Of a stretch of DNA of 64,000 bases, positions 1-10,307 are shown piece by piece; positions within the stretch are counted from its first letter, which is position 1; each line of letters opens with the position of its first letter. Made by a program: the position numbers and the translations under genes. Where the stretch lies: NCBI RefSeq assembly GCF_040412425.1, contig NC_089777.1, forward strand, positions 37,235,037 through 37,299,036. Direction: 5' to 3'. Below the pieces are notes generated by a model. It was not told the DNA's origin, made no database searches, and worked only from the letters and a program-made list of their open reading frames with translations. The DNA is from Macrobrachium rosenbergii. Taxonomy: Eukaryota > Arthropoda > Malacostraca > Decapoda > Palaemonidae.

Positions 1-530
1 CAGTGCCATTCTTGCCTGAATACTTTTAACAAATGAATGATGAAGATCTTTTCATTTTTGCCATATGGGCTTGAAGGGCAAATTAGTAGCAGGTTAATTG
101 AGATACATGTTCTTAAGGGGCTGTGTAAGTAAAAAAAAAATGTGTGTGGTCTACCCTCAAGTCATCATGTGCCGCTAAGCCCTTGGTGTCTGGTGTTGTT
201 AGGAAGCCTGCTCCTCCCAAACCCATACAAGGAACCCAATCTTCTCCCAGAACAGAGGGTGTTACTGAGGATGGTGATCCCTTCCTTCGCTGCCATGGGT
301 AGGGGGTTACATGTCTTGCCACTGAGCAGTTTGGCAGAGTTGGGGGAAGAGCCCTGAGTAGTATCAGTCATTTGGGACAGATATGGGATTCCACTTAAGG
401 GTTGTCATTCTCTTCTATCTCAAACACTGTTTCACTCATACTCTAGATTTGCTGTTTCTAACCTTGTCAGCAACGGTGAAGGAAAATGGTGCCATAGAGC
501 ACCAGTCTCTGTGGTTTTACACTTACTTTT
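1..530. other. Unassigned sequence upstream of a DIRS remnant
   Basis: No gene or repeat is firmly recognised before about 380. Short open frames exist on both strands between 113 and 371, but none shows a domain I know. From about 400 onward the plus strand begins to resemble the N-terminal part of the reverse transcriptase that follows, with several stops. Confidence 0.4.
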
Positions 531-540
531 TCCAGGTAGA

Positions 541-1400
541 GAAAGCAACTGGTGGCTGAAGACCAGTAATCAATCTCTCTTTGTTCAACAAGTCTGTCCT
601 CCAGACTAGTTTCAAGGTGGAAACGGTGCATTCTGTACCAGATTCCATCAGAGAGGACATGTCCATGCTTTCAATAGATCTGAAGAATATGTACTTTCAG
701 GTACCCATTCCTCAAGAATCTTGGAAGTTCTCCACTTTGTCTGCAGGAGGACTGTATCCCAGTTTAAGATTCTATGTTTTGGACTGGCAGCGTCCTCACG
801 TGTGTTCATATGGGTTTTCAACTTAGTTTTGGCTTGAGCCCACTTAAGGGATATATGCTTGTTGCATTACTTGGACAACTGGTCAGTCCTGGCATCTTCT
901 GAGGCACACTTCTCCAGGGCAGAGACCACTTTCTTTCCTTTTTCCACAAGTTAGGGATTGTAGTATTTGGGAGAAATTAGATCTCGTTTTCAAATACAGA
1001 CAAAACATCTGATCCTGCTCACAGGCTCGGTATTGGTGACAGCCTTCCCTTCAGACTCTCAAGTGAACAAGTTGAGGGAGGTAAAGGTGCAGTTCCTGAC
1101 CAGGCAGGAGGAACCAGCTTGGCTTTAGTTGGTGGTTCTCAGTCACCCGTCATCCATAAAGAAGTGCATGCCCTGTATGGCGGAGCCATCATTGGTCAAC
1201 CCATTTTGATCTCCCTTTCAACTTGTACCTTTGCAGTCAGGATTTCAGGAAAGACCTAGCTAGGTGGAATGGTGACAGGAACTTTTTAATGGATGTTCCA
1301 TTGAACTTCCCTCCCTTGGAAATGCTTCTGTTTTTAGCCTCATAGAAGGAGAGCTGGAGTATACACCTGAATGGTACATGTGTTTCAGGAGTGTGGTCAA
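541..1400 (+). pseudogene. DIRS-type reverse transcriptase / RNase H remnant
   Basis: Between 580 and 830 the frame reads through an RT core that includes SIDLKNMYFQVPI, the usual palm motif of DIRS and Gypsy polymerases (normally SIDLKDAYFQ; the D after K is replaced by N). At about 866-900 a frame gives YLDNWSVLASSEA, the position of the YLDD catalytic box; the second aspartate is replaced by asparagine. Downstream pieces such as NKLREVKVQFLTRQ correspond to the RT-RNase H connection. Frames change repeatedly, so no functional enzyme is encoded. Confidence 0.72.
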
Positions 1401-1659
1401 AGAGACACCTGGTATGCTCATCAAAATTTTTTAACAAGCATTTCAGGACCAGTTGGTAGGTCTCTCAGTATGGCTGACTAAGTGACAACTAGACCATAGT
1501 GGCATGTCAACAAATGGGAAAGGAGAGCTTATCTTCCCTTGTCAGTTGGCATTGCAAATCCACGAGTGTATCATTGCAAGCCATTAGATGCTAAGAAAAA
1601 GGCCCCCTCTCTGATACCAGAGTGTTGATGCCTTATCAATAGTATAGGCAATCTCAGAG

Positions 1660-1960
1660 GGAGGTGTCCAGGAACACCCTTTCTTTCTGTCTTCATAAAG
1701 TGATCAAACAAATTTATGACTCAGAGAAGGATGTTGGTCTACCTACTTATCTGAAAACCCACAATGTCAGGGGCATGGGGTTTTCCCAAGCCTTTTGTAA
1801 GACCATGTTGGTGCATCAGGTAATAAGGGTTGGTGTCTATCAAAGACAACCTTTACCTAATTCTACCTGATAGTTGTCTCCCACACTTCCCTCGATACCT
1901 TCTCCTTTGGACCGTGGTGGCAGCTCCATAAGAAAAGTATCACCCCCAAGTGCTTTGTTT
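1660..1960 (+). pseudogene. Tyrosine recombinase C-terminal remnant (DIRS-like)
   Basis: The open stretch 1664-1870 contains VSRNTLSFCLHKVI followed by KTHNVRGM, which fits the H-x-x-R box of DIRS recombinases. After the stop near 1870 a frame continues with VSHTSLDTFSFGP, a C-terminal signature shared by many animal DIRS-like recombinases. The N-terminal half is missing or unrecognisable. The enzyme family catalyses DNA integration through a tyrosine nucleophile; this copy is broken. Confidence 0.65.
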
Positions 1961-1990
1961 CAGTGCAAGTGTGAGGCTGTAAATGTGAAG

Positions 1991-2469
1991 TGACTGGGCC
2001 CACCATCTTCCCTAATTCCTCCTTTCAGATCAGAATCTAGGCTGAAATATTTGCCCAGATACAGGTGACTACATTTTGATCGTCCATTCTTTGGTTAGAT
2101 CCCAAGGTGTCTCCCTCTCCTTGAAGTAGTGTTTTTTTTTTTTTTAACCTATTGCTTGGTATTAGCCAGAAATTAGCTACCTACCCATTTGAATTACTTT
2201 AAGGGAGATTTCATGAGTCTCCAAATATTTTGCTTACTTTGGAGAGTCCTCTTCCTGGGTCAGAGACTCACTCATACCCAGGACCCTACCAGTCTGTTAA
2301 CCTATTTGCCAGGGTGCGTAGGTGATTATGGGAGTCATTACATCCCCTGCTTGCATGTGCAGTTGTGTGCATGACATCTTTTGGTAGGATTTAATTCCAG
2401 TCAGTTGTCAGAGAAGATCTTACCAAAGGAGCATACATGGACTGGACATGGCAGTGGTTTGTGTATGTA
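1991..2469. other. Non-coding sequence between two DIRS elements
   Basis: Contains a T-rich run near 2130-2145 and no recognisable gene. It is probably the 3' untranslated part of the preceding DIRS remnant. Confidence 0.35.
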
Positions 2470-2474
2470 AGAAA

Positions 2475-2645
2475 AATAGAATTTACTTTTCATATAAGTA
2501 ACTTACCAAGTAATTACATGGCACACAGCAGCTTAAATTTTGAAATTCATGGTAGTGCTTCTATTGTTTTAGTGTAGGTGACTAGCCCCGCCCACTTTCA
2601 AGGAAGAATAGGTACAACACAGCTGAAGAGCTCAATTCGTTTCTG
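2475..2645 (+). repeat. Left inverted terminal repeat of DIRS element A
   Basis: It reads cttaccaagtaattac, then a variable stretch with ggtagtgctt, then cccgcccactttc and gaataggtacaac. The reverse complement of 12226-12420 gives the same blocks in the same order, and so, with more divergence, does the right end of element C (29500-29690). Confidence 0.75.
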
Positions 2646-2826
2646 CCGGTTAACGACTGAACTTCAGTTGTATGAGCAGCTTGTTTTGGATTTTTGTTGC
2701 CGGATGGTTGTATTTGATCTCCATTTTGGTGAAGTATTCATACTTTTGGTACCCTTTGCACTATTTATAGATAGTTTAGGGTTGTTTGGACATTTTTTCA
2801 CTGATTAAGACATTTATTCATGGACT

Positions 2827-3770
2827 ATGTCTGACTAGTTCATCTAGTATTTGTATTTGCAGCAAGGGCTGCAAGACTAACCTGACAAAAGCTCTTACAA
2901 GTCACATACCATCGGTAGTACTTGTAGGGGACAGATTTGCACAATTGATTTGACTTGTGATGAATGCAGGGACTGGGACCGTGGAAAATGGAAGTTGTTA
3001 AAAGCTTATTTAGACCAGCTTAAGAGAGACAAGAAAAGAAAGGCGGCTGTGAGAGCCGAAGCTAGGAATTTAGCCAGCTTAAAGTACTCCTAAATTGGGT
3101 GTAGCTGATTTGCCTGTTTTGTCTTCTGTAACTACCTTTTCTCCCATAACCAGTCCTCCGACTGTTCCACCTACCCCTTTACCTGGCTCCCATGCTTCTG
3201 ACTCCAATCCCATTGCCATTCTCAAAGCCCATTTTGACCAGAAATTCAGTCTCACTGTAAATACTGTGGCCCAGTTAGGGGCATTCATTAAGGTACTCAT
3301 GGACAAAGTAAGTGAGAAAGGTGCAAGTGCATTGTCAGTGGAGAAGGTGGCTGTTCGTCTCGCCAACACTCCTAGACGAAGGTCCCTGTCAGACTCCCCT
3401 AAACCTGGGAGGAGGCATACTCAAAGTCCAAGGGAGGTCGGTGGGGTTTGCCCATGGGTAGTTGCCCTGTTGTCCGGTCCCAGCCATTGGAAAGGTATCC
3501 AAAAGGATGTGCATTAGTTGTCCTCTAGTGCTTCGGATTCCAGTCAGGACAGGAGGCGCCGGTGGAGCTTTCCTGATGTGTCTCGGCCTTTAAAGAGGCG
3601 CATAGCAGTTGCAGATCACTCTTCTCCATTCCTCTGTAAGCAGTTCAAGGAACCTGAGCATAGCCCCCAGCCTTCATGTAGCTACTGGGACAGTCTGGAA
3701 CACTTTTCCCCTGAGCGCCCAGTTGAAGAGCGCCATTTTTTGGCGCCAAAGCACCTATCCAGTTCCTGGA
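2827..3770 (+). pseudogene. DIRS gag-like protein remnant
   Basis: An ATG at 2827 begins a frame that matches the start of the gag in element C (both begin MSD followed by Ser/Thr-rich sequence). A cysteine-rich zone follows: CSKGCKTNLTK near 2858, then after a frameshift CRGQICTIDLTCDECRDW from 2924. Matching cysteines are in element C at 29166-29360, which suggests a zinc-binding gag head. The body (3095-3517 and 3518-3770) is rich in Ser, Pro and Arg. The two long frames are separated by a stop at about 3515, and the tail near 3770 joins abruptly to post-RNase H sequence. No function beyond a presumed structural gag role can be claimed. Confidence 0.55.
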
Positions 3771-4200
3771 AGCTTCCATCGTCTTCTTCTAAGCACCCGC
3801 TGTATTGCTCTCTGGCGTCAGACCCTCAGGCATGGGCAACGGATGCGATGCTTCAGGATTAGTCACACCTGGAAATGTATGCCTTCCCTCCATTCATTCT
3901 AGTAAGAGACATGATCAACAAATTCAAGACTTCTCATCACGCATCAGTGATCCCAGGAGTTCCTTTTTGGCCTGGAAAGGAGTGGTTTCCAGACCTTCTG
4001 GAACTTCTGTCGGACTTTCCGCGGCTCCTTCCACAGAGGAAAGATCTGCTCTGACAACCTCGCTTCAACAGATATCATCAGGGTTTGTCCACTCTCGCTG
4101 TAACAGAGATGCCGTGGGGTGCTGTTGCCTAGATCCTACAGGTTCTTCTGGTCACTGCATCCTCGTCACTTTTTCAGCATGCTGGGCACCAGCTTGAAAA
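3771..4200 (+). pseudogene. DIRS RNase H-recombinase connecting region
   Basis: One frame reads ASDPQAWATDAMLQD at about 3814-3860. Element C has PAPDPPARATDAMLQDW on the minus strand at 25500-25570, the region right after RNase H. In the plus-strand frame that follows, AFPPF and PGKEWFPDLLEL also correspond to element C (AFPPF and EGVVSGPS there). The RT core itself is absent, so gag is fused by deletion to this connector. Confidence 0.6.
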
Positions 4201-5126
4201 GTCCCAATATTCTGGGTTAATTCAGGATTAAGCTGGTCCAAGAGTCCTCTAGAATTTTTGAGTAAGCTCACAAACAAGGTTTGTTCGGTCTTGGTGGAGA
4301 GAATTGCATTAATCTCGGGTAAAATGTGGTTTGCTATTGTGGTAGTTATGCCATGAATATTAAAGTGGAAAAGAAATGTATTTTCTCTAAAAAAAACTTA
4401 TTTTAATGTAGGGGCGGATTATTATGCCAGTGAAATCCTTCTGTAAAAAGAAAGTTCTTTATTATACAAAAGACAAAAGTTAGTGAGCATTTATCTAGAA
4501 CATTTGATAAACTCAATCAAAATAGACAATGTTGTGGCACCACAAACATGCTATTTCGAAAAATGTTTTACTTTAATCGTCTGGAGAATCGTAACACTTT
4601 ACACAGAACAAAAAATAACTCAATGTGCCTAACAGAAACTATATTCCATCATTATTGACTGAAATTTGTTCCCAGGACAAAACTACTGAAATCGAATGCG
4701 GTCCAGGGGTACAAAATATAACGATGAGAATTAAGTCAATCAATGCTACAGTCTTCACTAAAATGTCTATTCACAAGCATCTCATAGTAAGATAAACATA
4801 TCTAAAGTTTGTGTGAAGGTTCATTCACTTCATTATGGGACAATGTTTTGGGCACCATTAATTTGTTCTCATACGTTCTACGGTTAAAGATTATTGGTTA
4901 CTCTTGGGAAGCTCTCAGTCAAGAAATTAATTGGGAAAATCACTTACAAAGCTCACCATTAAGAAGCTTACCTGAATGGCAAGCTTCTACATCTGTGGGG
5001 AAGAAATGAATAACAGTATGTAGTGGAAAGAAATAGTGACACATTAGCAACAAAAATTAAAAATCATACAAAAAATAAAAAATTCCTGAAAATTTTTTAC
5101 AAAAATTTGTGTCATTACATCGCTCT
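4201..5126. other. AT-rich insert within DIRS element A, origin unknown
   Basis: Element C has only a short spacer between the connector and the recombinase, but here about 900 bp of AT-rich sequence intervenes. I see no domain, TIR or clear target duplication. A short frame at 4809-5009 has no recognisable motif. Confidence 0.4.
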
Positions 5127-5237
5127 GACAGGCTTCAAACTGTCAGGAAGCTTGTCATAGCGAAACGATTTTCAAGCGAAGCTGCAAATGCTATCGCAAA
5201 ATATAGACGCGAGTCTCCTTCAAGGCTCTACCAGGCT
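5127..5237 (+). pseudogene. Tyrosine recombinase of DIRS A, 5' part (split by Gypsy-A copy 1)
   Basis: The frame from 5127 reads DRLQTVRKLVIAKRFSSE and continues to a Leu-Tyr-Gln-Ala just before the Gypsy-A insertion. This is the N-terminal SAM-like DNA-binding region of DIRS recombinases. The reading frame resumes in register at 10308, after removal of the inserted element and one GGCT duplication. Confidence 0.7.
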
Positions 5238-5661
5238 TGTAAAGTCACCAATTCGGCGCCAGGATAGTGTTTCGGCGGCGCCATTAATTAAGTCTCCGCT
5301 GAGCTTGTTTTCTTTGGTGACTTCCCGTTTTCTTCAAGCTCAATTAGTCACGCCTAAAACGTGCCAGGTCACGCATTTTAATCATTTTTACTTTATGGTA
5401 TTTATACAGAATGTCACACATTGTGTATCACATGTTTCTTCATTCACAGGCATCAAGACTGTATCTATATTGTAGCTCTGTATATTTTGTATTGTAATTT
5501 GTACTCGTTCACTGCATATTATTGTTTATTGTTTCGACCTCAGGTCACAGTCAATTCCATTGTCTCTCACGGCCCGGCGTCAGTCGGCCGCAATATAAGC
5601 CGCCTGAATCTGTAATAAAGCAGCAGTAACCTTTACCTGCTCGTTTCTTTGACACCTTACA
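5238..5661 (+). repeat. 5' LTR of Gypsy-A copy 1 (long variant)
   Basis: It begins TGTAAAGTCACC and ends GACACCTTACA. It carries the 176-bp segment bounded by CAGGTCAC repeats (5365-5372 and 5541-5548) that the short LTR variant lacks. A TATA-like AATATAAG at 5592-5599 and the polyadenylation hexamer AATAAA at 5614-5619 lie near its 3' end. Confidence 0.93.
5592..5619 (+). promoter_or_regulatory. TATA-like box and AATAAA signal within the Gypsy-A LTR
   Basis: AATATAAG at 5592-5599 is followed at 5614-5619 by AATAAA. Copy 2 has a better TATA (CTATATAAA near 31275), which supports a promoter role. Both signals are inferred from position and consensus only. Confidence 0.45.
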
Positions 5662-5662
5662 G

Positions 5663-5672
5663 TGGTGACCCC
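5663..5672 (+). promoter_or_regulatory. Primer-binding site, probably tRNA-Trp
   Basis: TGGTGACCCC starts one base after the LTR. The 3' end of animal tRNA-Trp (GGGGTCACCA) is complementary, and the csRn1/Kabuki lineage is known to prime with tRNA-Trp. The match stops after about ten bases. The same site follows the 5' LTR of copies 2 and 3. Confidence 0.65.
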
Positions 5673-5897
5673 CGGAGTATCCCGGAGCCATTAGCGGACT
5701 CACACGGCGACTCAGTCTTGGCTCCAGGATTTCTCCAAAAACGCTCTTAGCGGCCTAAACACGGCGCTGTAACCAGCGTTTGAGCGTGCTGACTCTCGTC
5801 GGCGTACCCCACCAGCGTCACTAGCGGAACCACACGGCGCACGAAAGTGCGTACTGACGCGAGTACCCCACTCCAGTAAGGGGTCAAAGGAGCGAGC

Positions 5898-6620
5898 ATG
5901 GACGCGGATATCCCCTCCTTCATGCAGTTAAACGCGGACCCCGCGGACTCCGAGGTTTACCTACCTCCCATCACAGCCGCGCCCGCCCCCGCATCGAGGC
6001 CCTCCCGCAACTCCACACCAGCGCCCCGAACACACGACGGCCGGGCAACACAATCGCGGGCCGCCCTCACTGTAAAGCTGCCGCCGTTTACGCAGGGGAA
6101 CCCATCGAGGTGGCTGCGCAGGGTGGAGAGCCACTTCAGAATCGCGGACCTCACGGACGAAATCCTACAGGCCGACACAGTGCTCAACGCCCTTCCGGAG
6201 GACGTGTACAACAAACTCATCTCGCTGGTACCCAAACACTCACCCTCACATACAGCACCACAAAAAGTTCCTCCTCGAAGCTTGCTCCTGCCCATCGCCG
6301 AGCGGGCCGCCCGTGCTATCGACCTTGCCAATAATCCACGCCACGACCTCAATCCAAGAGACGCTTGGGGCATGGTCGAGATCTCCTGTCAACACCTGTC
6401 TTGGGTGGCACAAACAAGCGGCAGGAGATAAGCTTCATACGGGAAATCTTCCTTCGCCAACTCCTCCCGGAAGTACGCAACCAGATCGCTCACCCCTACA
6501 CCATGCCTGTCGAGGACCTCATAGAGGCGGCACAACACCTCACAGACTCCGTCAAGGCTTCACAGCGGCTAAAACCGGCCACACAGCCGGTCAGCTCTGG
6601 CCCAGCCTGAAGAGGACGTG
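5898..6620 (+). pseudogene. Gypsy-A copy 1 gag
   Basis: The ATG at 5898 (MDADIPSFMQLNADPADSEV) opens a 177-residue frame containing VKLPPFTQGNPSRWLRRVE, a capsid motif typical of this lineage. A frameshift near 6240-6270 breaks the capsid C-terminal part. The expected sequence resumes in another frame at about 6390-6600 (FIREIFLRQLLPEVRNQIA). The role is the structural gag protein of the particle. Copy 3 has the same start and capsid motif at 47585 onward. Confidence 0.75.
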
Positions 6621-6672
6621 AGCAGCCCGTCAACGCCATCGCCAACAGACGCCCACCGAACCACAGCAGACG

Positions 6673-6951
6673 GTGGTCCCCGGCTTCTGTCGCTACCACA
6701 AGTGGTTCGGAAAGGACGCCCGAAACTGCCTGCCGCCCTGCTCGTTCAACCGTTCAAAAAACGGGGGTGGCGCGCCAGCAGGACAGGCCGCCATGGCAGC
6801 CGAAGAACCCAGGGCCTCAAAAACAGTAGGTTTTTACGTCCGCGACACCGTCTCCGGCAGGATGATGCTGGTCGACACAGGAGCCTTTAAGTCGGTCTTC
6901 CCAGCATCCAGAGAGGACCGCAACCAGACACCAGACCCGCCGCCTTCCTGA
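6673..6951 (+). pseudogene. Gypsy-A copy 1 gag finger and aspartic protease
   Basis: The frame holds the gag-finger CRYHKWFGKDARNCLPPC (C-x2-H, then C-x3-C) and, further on, MMLVDTGAFKSVFPAS with the DTGA active site of retropepsin. The protease would cut the polyprotein. The frame stops before the second half of the protease, whose expected remainder is in other frames up to about 7150. Confidence 0.75.
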
Positions 6952-7226
6952 CGGCCGCCAACGAACCCCATCCTCTCCCACGGCACCAGGCTCCTGTCGA
7001 TCTCCATCCTTGGCCAGAGTTACTCCTGGGACTTCATCGTCGCGGACGAGGAACCCCACTCCTGGGGCCGATTTTCTGGCGCACTTCGGCCTGCTAGTCG
7101 ACGTGGGGCGCAAGCGCCTCCTCGATACCGACTCCTGCCGGTCTCTCCGTTAACGGCGGGACCCAGACCCACCATCAGCGCCGTCGCCCCCACCAGTATG
7201 CACACCTTCTGTCGGAGTTCCCTGAG

Positions 7227-7900
7227 GTGTTTAAGCCCGAGCCGCCAAGTCCCGGGGCCCCAGCCAAGCACGGCATATACCACCATATAGTGACTAAAGG
7301 GCCCCGACACATGCAGTTCCGCAGGCTTCCCCTCAGCGCCTTCAGGAGGCGAAAAAAGCATTCGCGGAGATGGAACGGATGGGCATCTGCAGGAAAGCCT
7401 CCAGTCCATGGGCCTCCCCCTCCACATGGTGCAGAAACCGGACGGCTCCTGGAGACCCTGCGGCGACTACAGGCGGCTCAACATTGCAACGGAGCCCGAC
7501 CACTACCCTCTGCCCAATATGCAAGACCTCACGGCCTCCTTTCACGGGCCAAAATATTCACTAAATTGGACCTTCTTAAATCTTATTTCCAGGTACCTGT
7601 TGCGCCAGAGGACATACCAAAGACAGCCATCATCACGCCCTTCGGGTCCTATGTGTTCGCCTTCTCCACCTTCGGGCTGAGGAACGCCGGGGCCACCTTC
7701 CAGCGGCTCATGGACAGCATCCTGGGGACCTAAAATTCTGCGTCTGCTCATCGACGACATTCTCATATTTTCCAGGTCTGGCGAACACCAGAGGCACATC
7801 AAAGCAGTCCTCCAGCGCCTCCAAGAAAACGGCCTCGTCGTCCGTTTTGACAAGTGCCGCCGGCGCCCAGAAAGCAGAATTCCTGGGTCACGAGGTGTCT
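7227..7900 (+). pseudogene. Gypsy-A copy 1 reverse transcriptase
   Basis: Pieces in successive frames give the RT blocks: YHHIVTKGP near 7280, [13 protein letters not shown] near 7447, the block [20 protein letters not shown] at 7640-7700, and a catalytic box region near 7745 that reads LIDDILIF where copy 2 has YVDDVLIF. At least five frameshifts separate these blocks. Copy 2 retains the second half in one open frame, so the family assignment is firm while this copy is inactive. Confidence 0.8.
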
Positions 7901-8560
7901 CCGACAGGCGCCCGCCCTCTTACATCGAAAGTGGCAGTGAGCCAAGTTCCCGACACCCACCTCCATCAAGGCCGCCCAGGAGTTCCTTGGGATGGTAAAC
8001 TTCTACAGGCGGTTCATCCCGGGATCGCGCACACCACGGCCCCTGACGGAAGTCCTAAAGGTCAACCAAGTCCCTGTCTTGGGGACCCAGCCAGCAGCAG
8101 GCCTTTTCCCTGACGTAAGCGCCCTCACCAAGGCAACCGCCTTGGCACACCAGGATCCCAAGGCTCCCCTCCAGCTGACGACAGACGCCAGTAACGTTGC
8201 CTGCGGTGCTGTTCTGGAGCAAATCATCAACGGCGCCCCAGCCCATCGCCTTCTTCAGCAAGAAGTTCAGTCCCGCAGAGTCCCGCTACAGCACCTTCGA
8301 CAGGGAACTCTGGCGCGATGTACCGCGCAGTTCGGCACTTCAAGTTCCTCCTGGAGGACGCCCTTCACAGTCTTCACAGACCACCAGCCACTGGTTCACG
8401 CCTTCACGAAGCAGGGGACGCATGGTCTTCCAGACAGCAGCGCCACCTCTCAGCCATAGCCGAATTTACCTGTTCCGTCAGGTACCTCCCGCAAGAAAAA
8501 TCCGTAGCAGACGCCCTCTCCAGAGTCGAGTTGAACGCAGTGCAGCTTGGTGTAGATTAC
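7900..8560 (+). pseudogene. Gypsy-A copy 1 RNase H
   Basis: Frames give the tether FLGHEVSPTGARPLTSK and the RNase H core LTTDASNVACGAVLEQI (catalytic Asp in TTDAS), then the later PVADALSR-like segment near 8500. The enzyme would remove RNA from the RNA-DNA hybrid. Frames shift near 8110, 8250 and 8480. Confidence 0.78.
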
Positions 8561-8689
8561 CAGGACCTTGCCAGAGAACAGGCCGCTGACCCAGAAACCC
8601 CAGCATACCGCACCGCCATCACATCCCTCAAGTGGCGGGACGTGACCCTCGCCCCGAGGCCCCAGCCTGCTCTGTGACATCAGCACAGG

Positions 8690-9860
8690 CCAGCCCCGCC
8701 TTGGTTCCAGCCTCACGCCGCGCCAGGTATTCGACATCATTCACGGCCTCTCACCCCTCCGCAGGGACCACGGCCAAACTGCTTTCAAAAAGTTCGTCTG
8801 GCACGGGTGCAAAAGGACGCCACAGCCTGGGCAAAACAGTGCCTGCAGTGCCAGACCAGTAAGGTGGGTCGTCACACGCAGTCGGGGTAGGCGAAAGTTC
8901 CCCACAGCCAGGGCGCCGCCGCCACATCCACATCGGCGTCGTCGGGCCCTTCCCCATCAGGCGGATCCAGATACCTCCTCACGGTGGTAGACCGTTCGAC
9001 GAGGTGGCCCGGCCACGCCCATGCAAGAAGCCACCGCCAGCGGCGTGCGCCGAGGCCCTGCTCTCCAGTTGGGTTAGCCGCTTCGGCGCCCGGACCACAT
9101 CACAACCGACAGGAGCCCCGCTTTCCTCTCCGAGCTGTGGTCTGCCCTGGCTCAACTGCTGGGAACCACGCACCACACCACCACAGCGTACAACCCAGCG
9201 CCAACGGCCTGGTTGAACAGTTCCACAGGTCCCAAAGTCATCCTCATGGCCCGCTGCACCGCCGAGGACTGGAAACATCAGCTGCCGTGGGTCCTCCTCG
9301 GGTTGAGGACCGCCCCAGAGCCGAGCGGCACCCCATCCGCAGCTGAACAAACCTATGGGGAACCCCTCGTGGTGCCGGAGAGCTCGTGACGGATGATCGC
9401 CACTCCCCATCTCTGCAGAGGCTCCGCGACGTGGCCGGCAAGTTCGCCCCTTGCAGGCGCTCATACATCGACAGAGCAACCACCTTCGTGCCGCCACAGC
9501 TGTCATCCGCCACCCACGTCTTCGTCAGAGTCGACGCCGTCCGTCCACCACTAACTAAGCCCTACAGGGGACCCTTCCGCGTGCTGGAGCGGAACAGCAA
9601 GGCGTTCCGGCTGGCACTCCCAGGCAAGAACGACTGGGTTTCCATAGACCGGCTAAAGCCCGCCTTCCTGTCGGAGAGTCCCGGCAGCAACGCAGCACCC
9701 CTTCCGCCCAAACGCACTCCAGCACGCCTCACCCCGCGCAGGCGCCGCCCCAGGAAGGGACCGCCCAAACAGCAGCCTCACAGGCGGGAGGCCCTCAGTT
9801 ATCTTCAAGGAGCCGCGGCACCCTTCAGCGCCCCACCAGGTACAGGGATTAATCAGACGC
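8690..9860 (+). pseudogene. Gypsy-A copy 1 integrase
   Basis: The zinc-finger end reads KQCLQCQTSKV in one frame near 8830-8870. The DDE core is recognisable in fragments: a Val-Asp-Arg-Ser strand near 8985, TTDRG-like sequence near 9100, and NGLVEQFHRS near 9205. The C-terminal frame 9386-9886 is open and includes KPYRGPFRVLERNSKAFRLA, a GPY/F module, then a basic proline-rich tail. The core has several frameshifts, so it is not functional. Confidence 0.78.
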
Positions 9861-9881
9861 GCCCCTCGTCTTGGGAGTATT

Positions 9882-10303
9882 TGTAAAGTCACCAATTCGG
9901 CGCCAGGATAGTGTTTCGCGGCGCCATTAATTAAGTCTCCGCTGAGCTTGTTTTCTTTGGTGACTTCCCGTTTTCTTCAAGCTCAATTAGTCACGCCTAA
10001 AAACGTGCCAGGTCACGATTTTAATCATTTTTACTTTATGGTATTTATACTGAATGTCACACATTGTGTATCACATGTTTCTTCATTCACAGGCATCAAG
10101 ACTGTATCTATATTGTAGCTCTGTATATTTTGTATTGTAATTTGTACTCGTTCACTGCATATTATTGTTTATTGTTTGACCTCAGGTCACAGTCAATTCC
10201 ATTGTCTCTCACGGCCCGGCGTCAGTCGGCCTTAATATATGTCGCCTGAATCTGTAATAAAGCAGCAGTAACCTTTACCTGCTCGTTTCTTTGACACCTT
10301 ACA
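9882..10303 (+). repeat. 3' LTR of Gypsy-A copy 1 (long variant)
   Basis: It matches the 5' LTR closely. The differences I see are mostly single-base indels (ggcgg to gcgg, aaaac to aaaaac, tttcgacc to tttgacc) plus a few substitutions near the TATA region. A shortened purine tract ttgggagtat precedes it. Confidence 0.92.
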
Positions 10304-10307
10304 GGCT

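Larger units (their letters stand above)
531..1990 (+). mobile_element. DIRS-like retrotransposon remnant (RT - RNase H - tyrosine recombinase), family distinct from DIRS A/B/C
   Basis: The domain order along the plus strand is that of a DIRS-type element: reverse transcriptase, then a tether and RNase H-like stretch, then tyrosine recombinase. All parts carry stops and frameshifts. The recombinase motif differs from that of the element starting at 2470, so this is a separate family. Its right edge is set by the inverted terminal repeat of the next element; its left edge is not visible. Confidence 0.7.
5238..10303 (+). mobile_element. Gypsy-A copy 1: full-length csRn1-like Ty3/Gypsy retrotransposon
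   Basis: It is bounded by two LTRs of 424 and 422 bp that start TGTAAAG and end TTACA, and flanked by the 4-bp duplication GGCT (5234-5237 and 10304-10307). A primer-binding site TGGTGACCCC lies just inside the 5' LTR, and a purine-rich tract ends at the 3' LTR. The internal domains are in the order gag, protease, RT, RNase H, integrase, as in Ty3/Gypsy. The primer site fits a tRNA-Trp 3' end, and the gag finger CRYHKWFGKDARNCLPPC fits the csRn1 lineage, as I recall it. Many small indels break the frames, so it is non-autonomous as written. Confidence 0.9.

Noticed and set aside
113..371. Overlapping open frames of 60-70 codons on both strands
   Set aside because: No domain, several frames equally open, and they lie next to decayed retroelement sequence.
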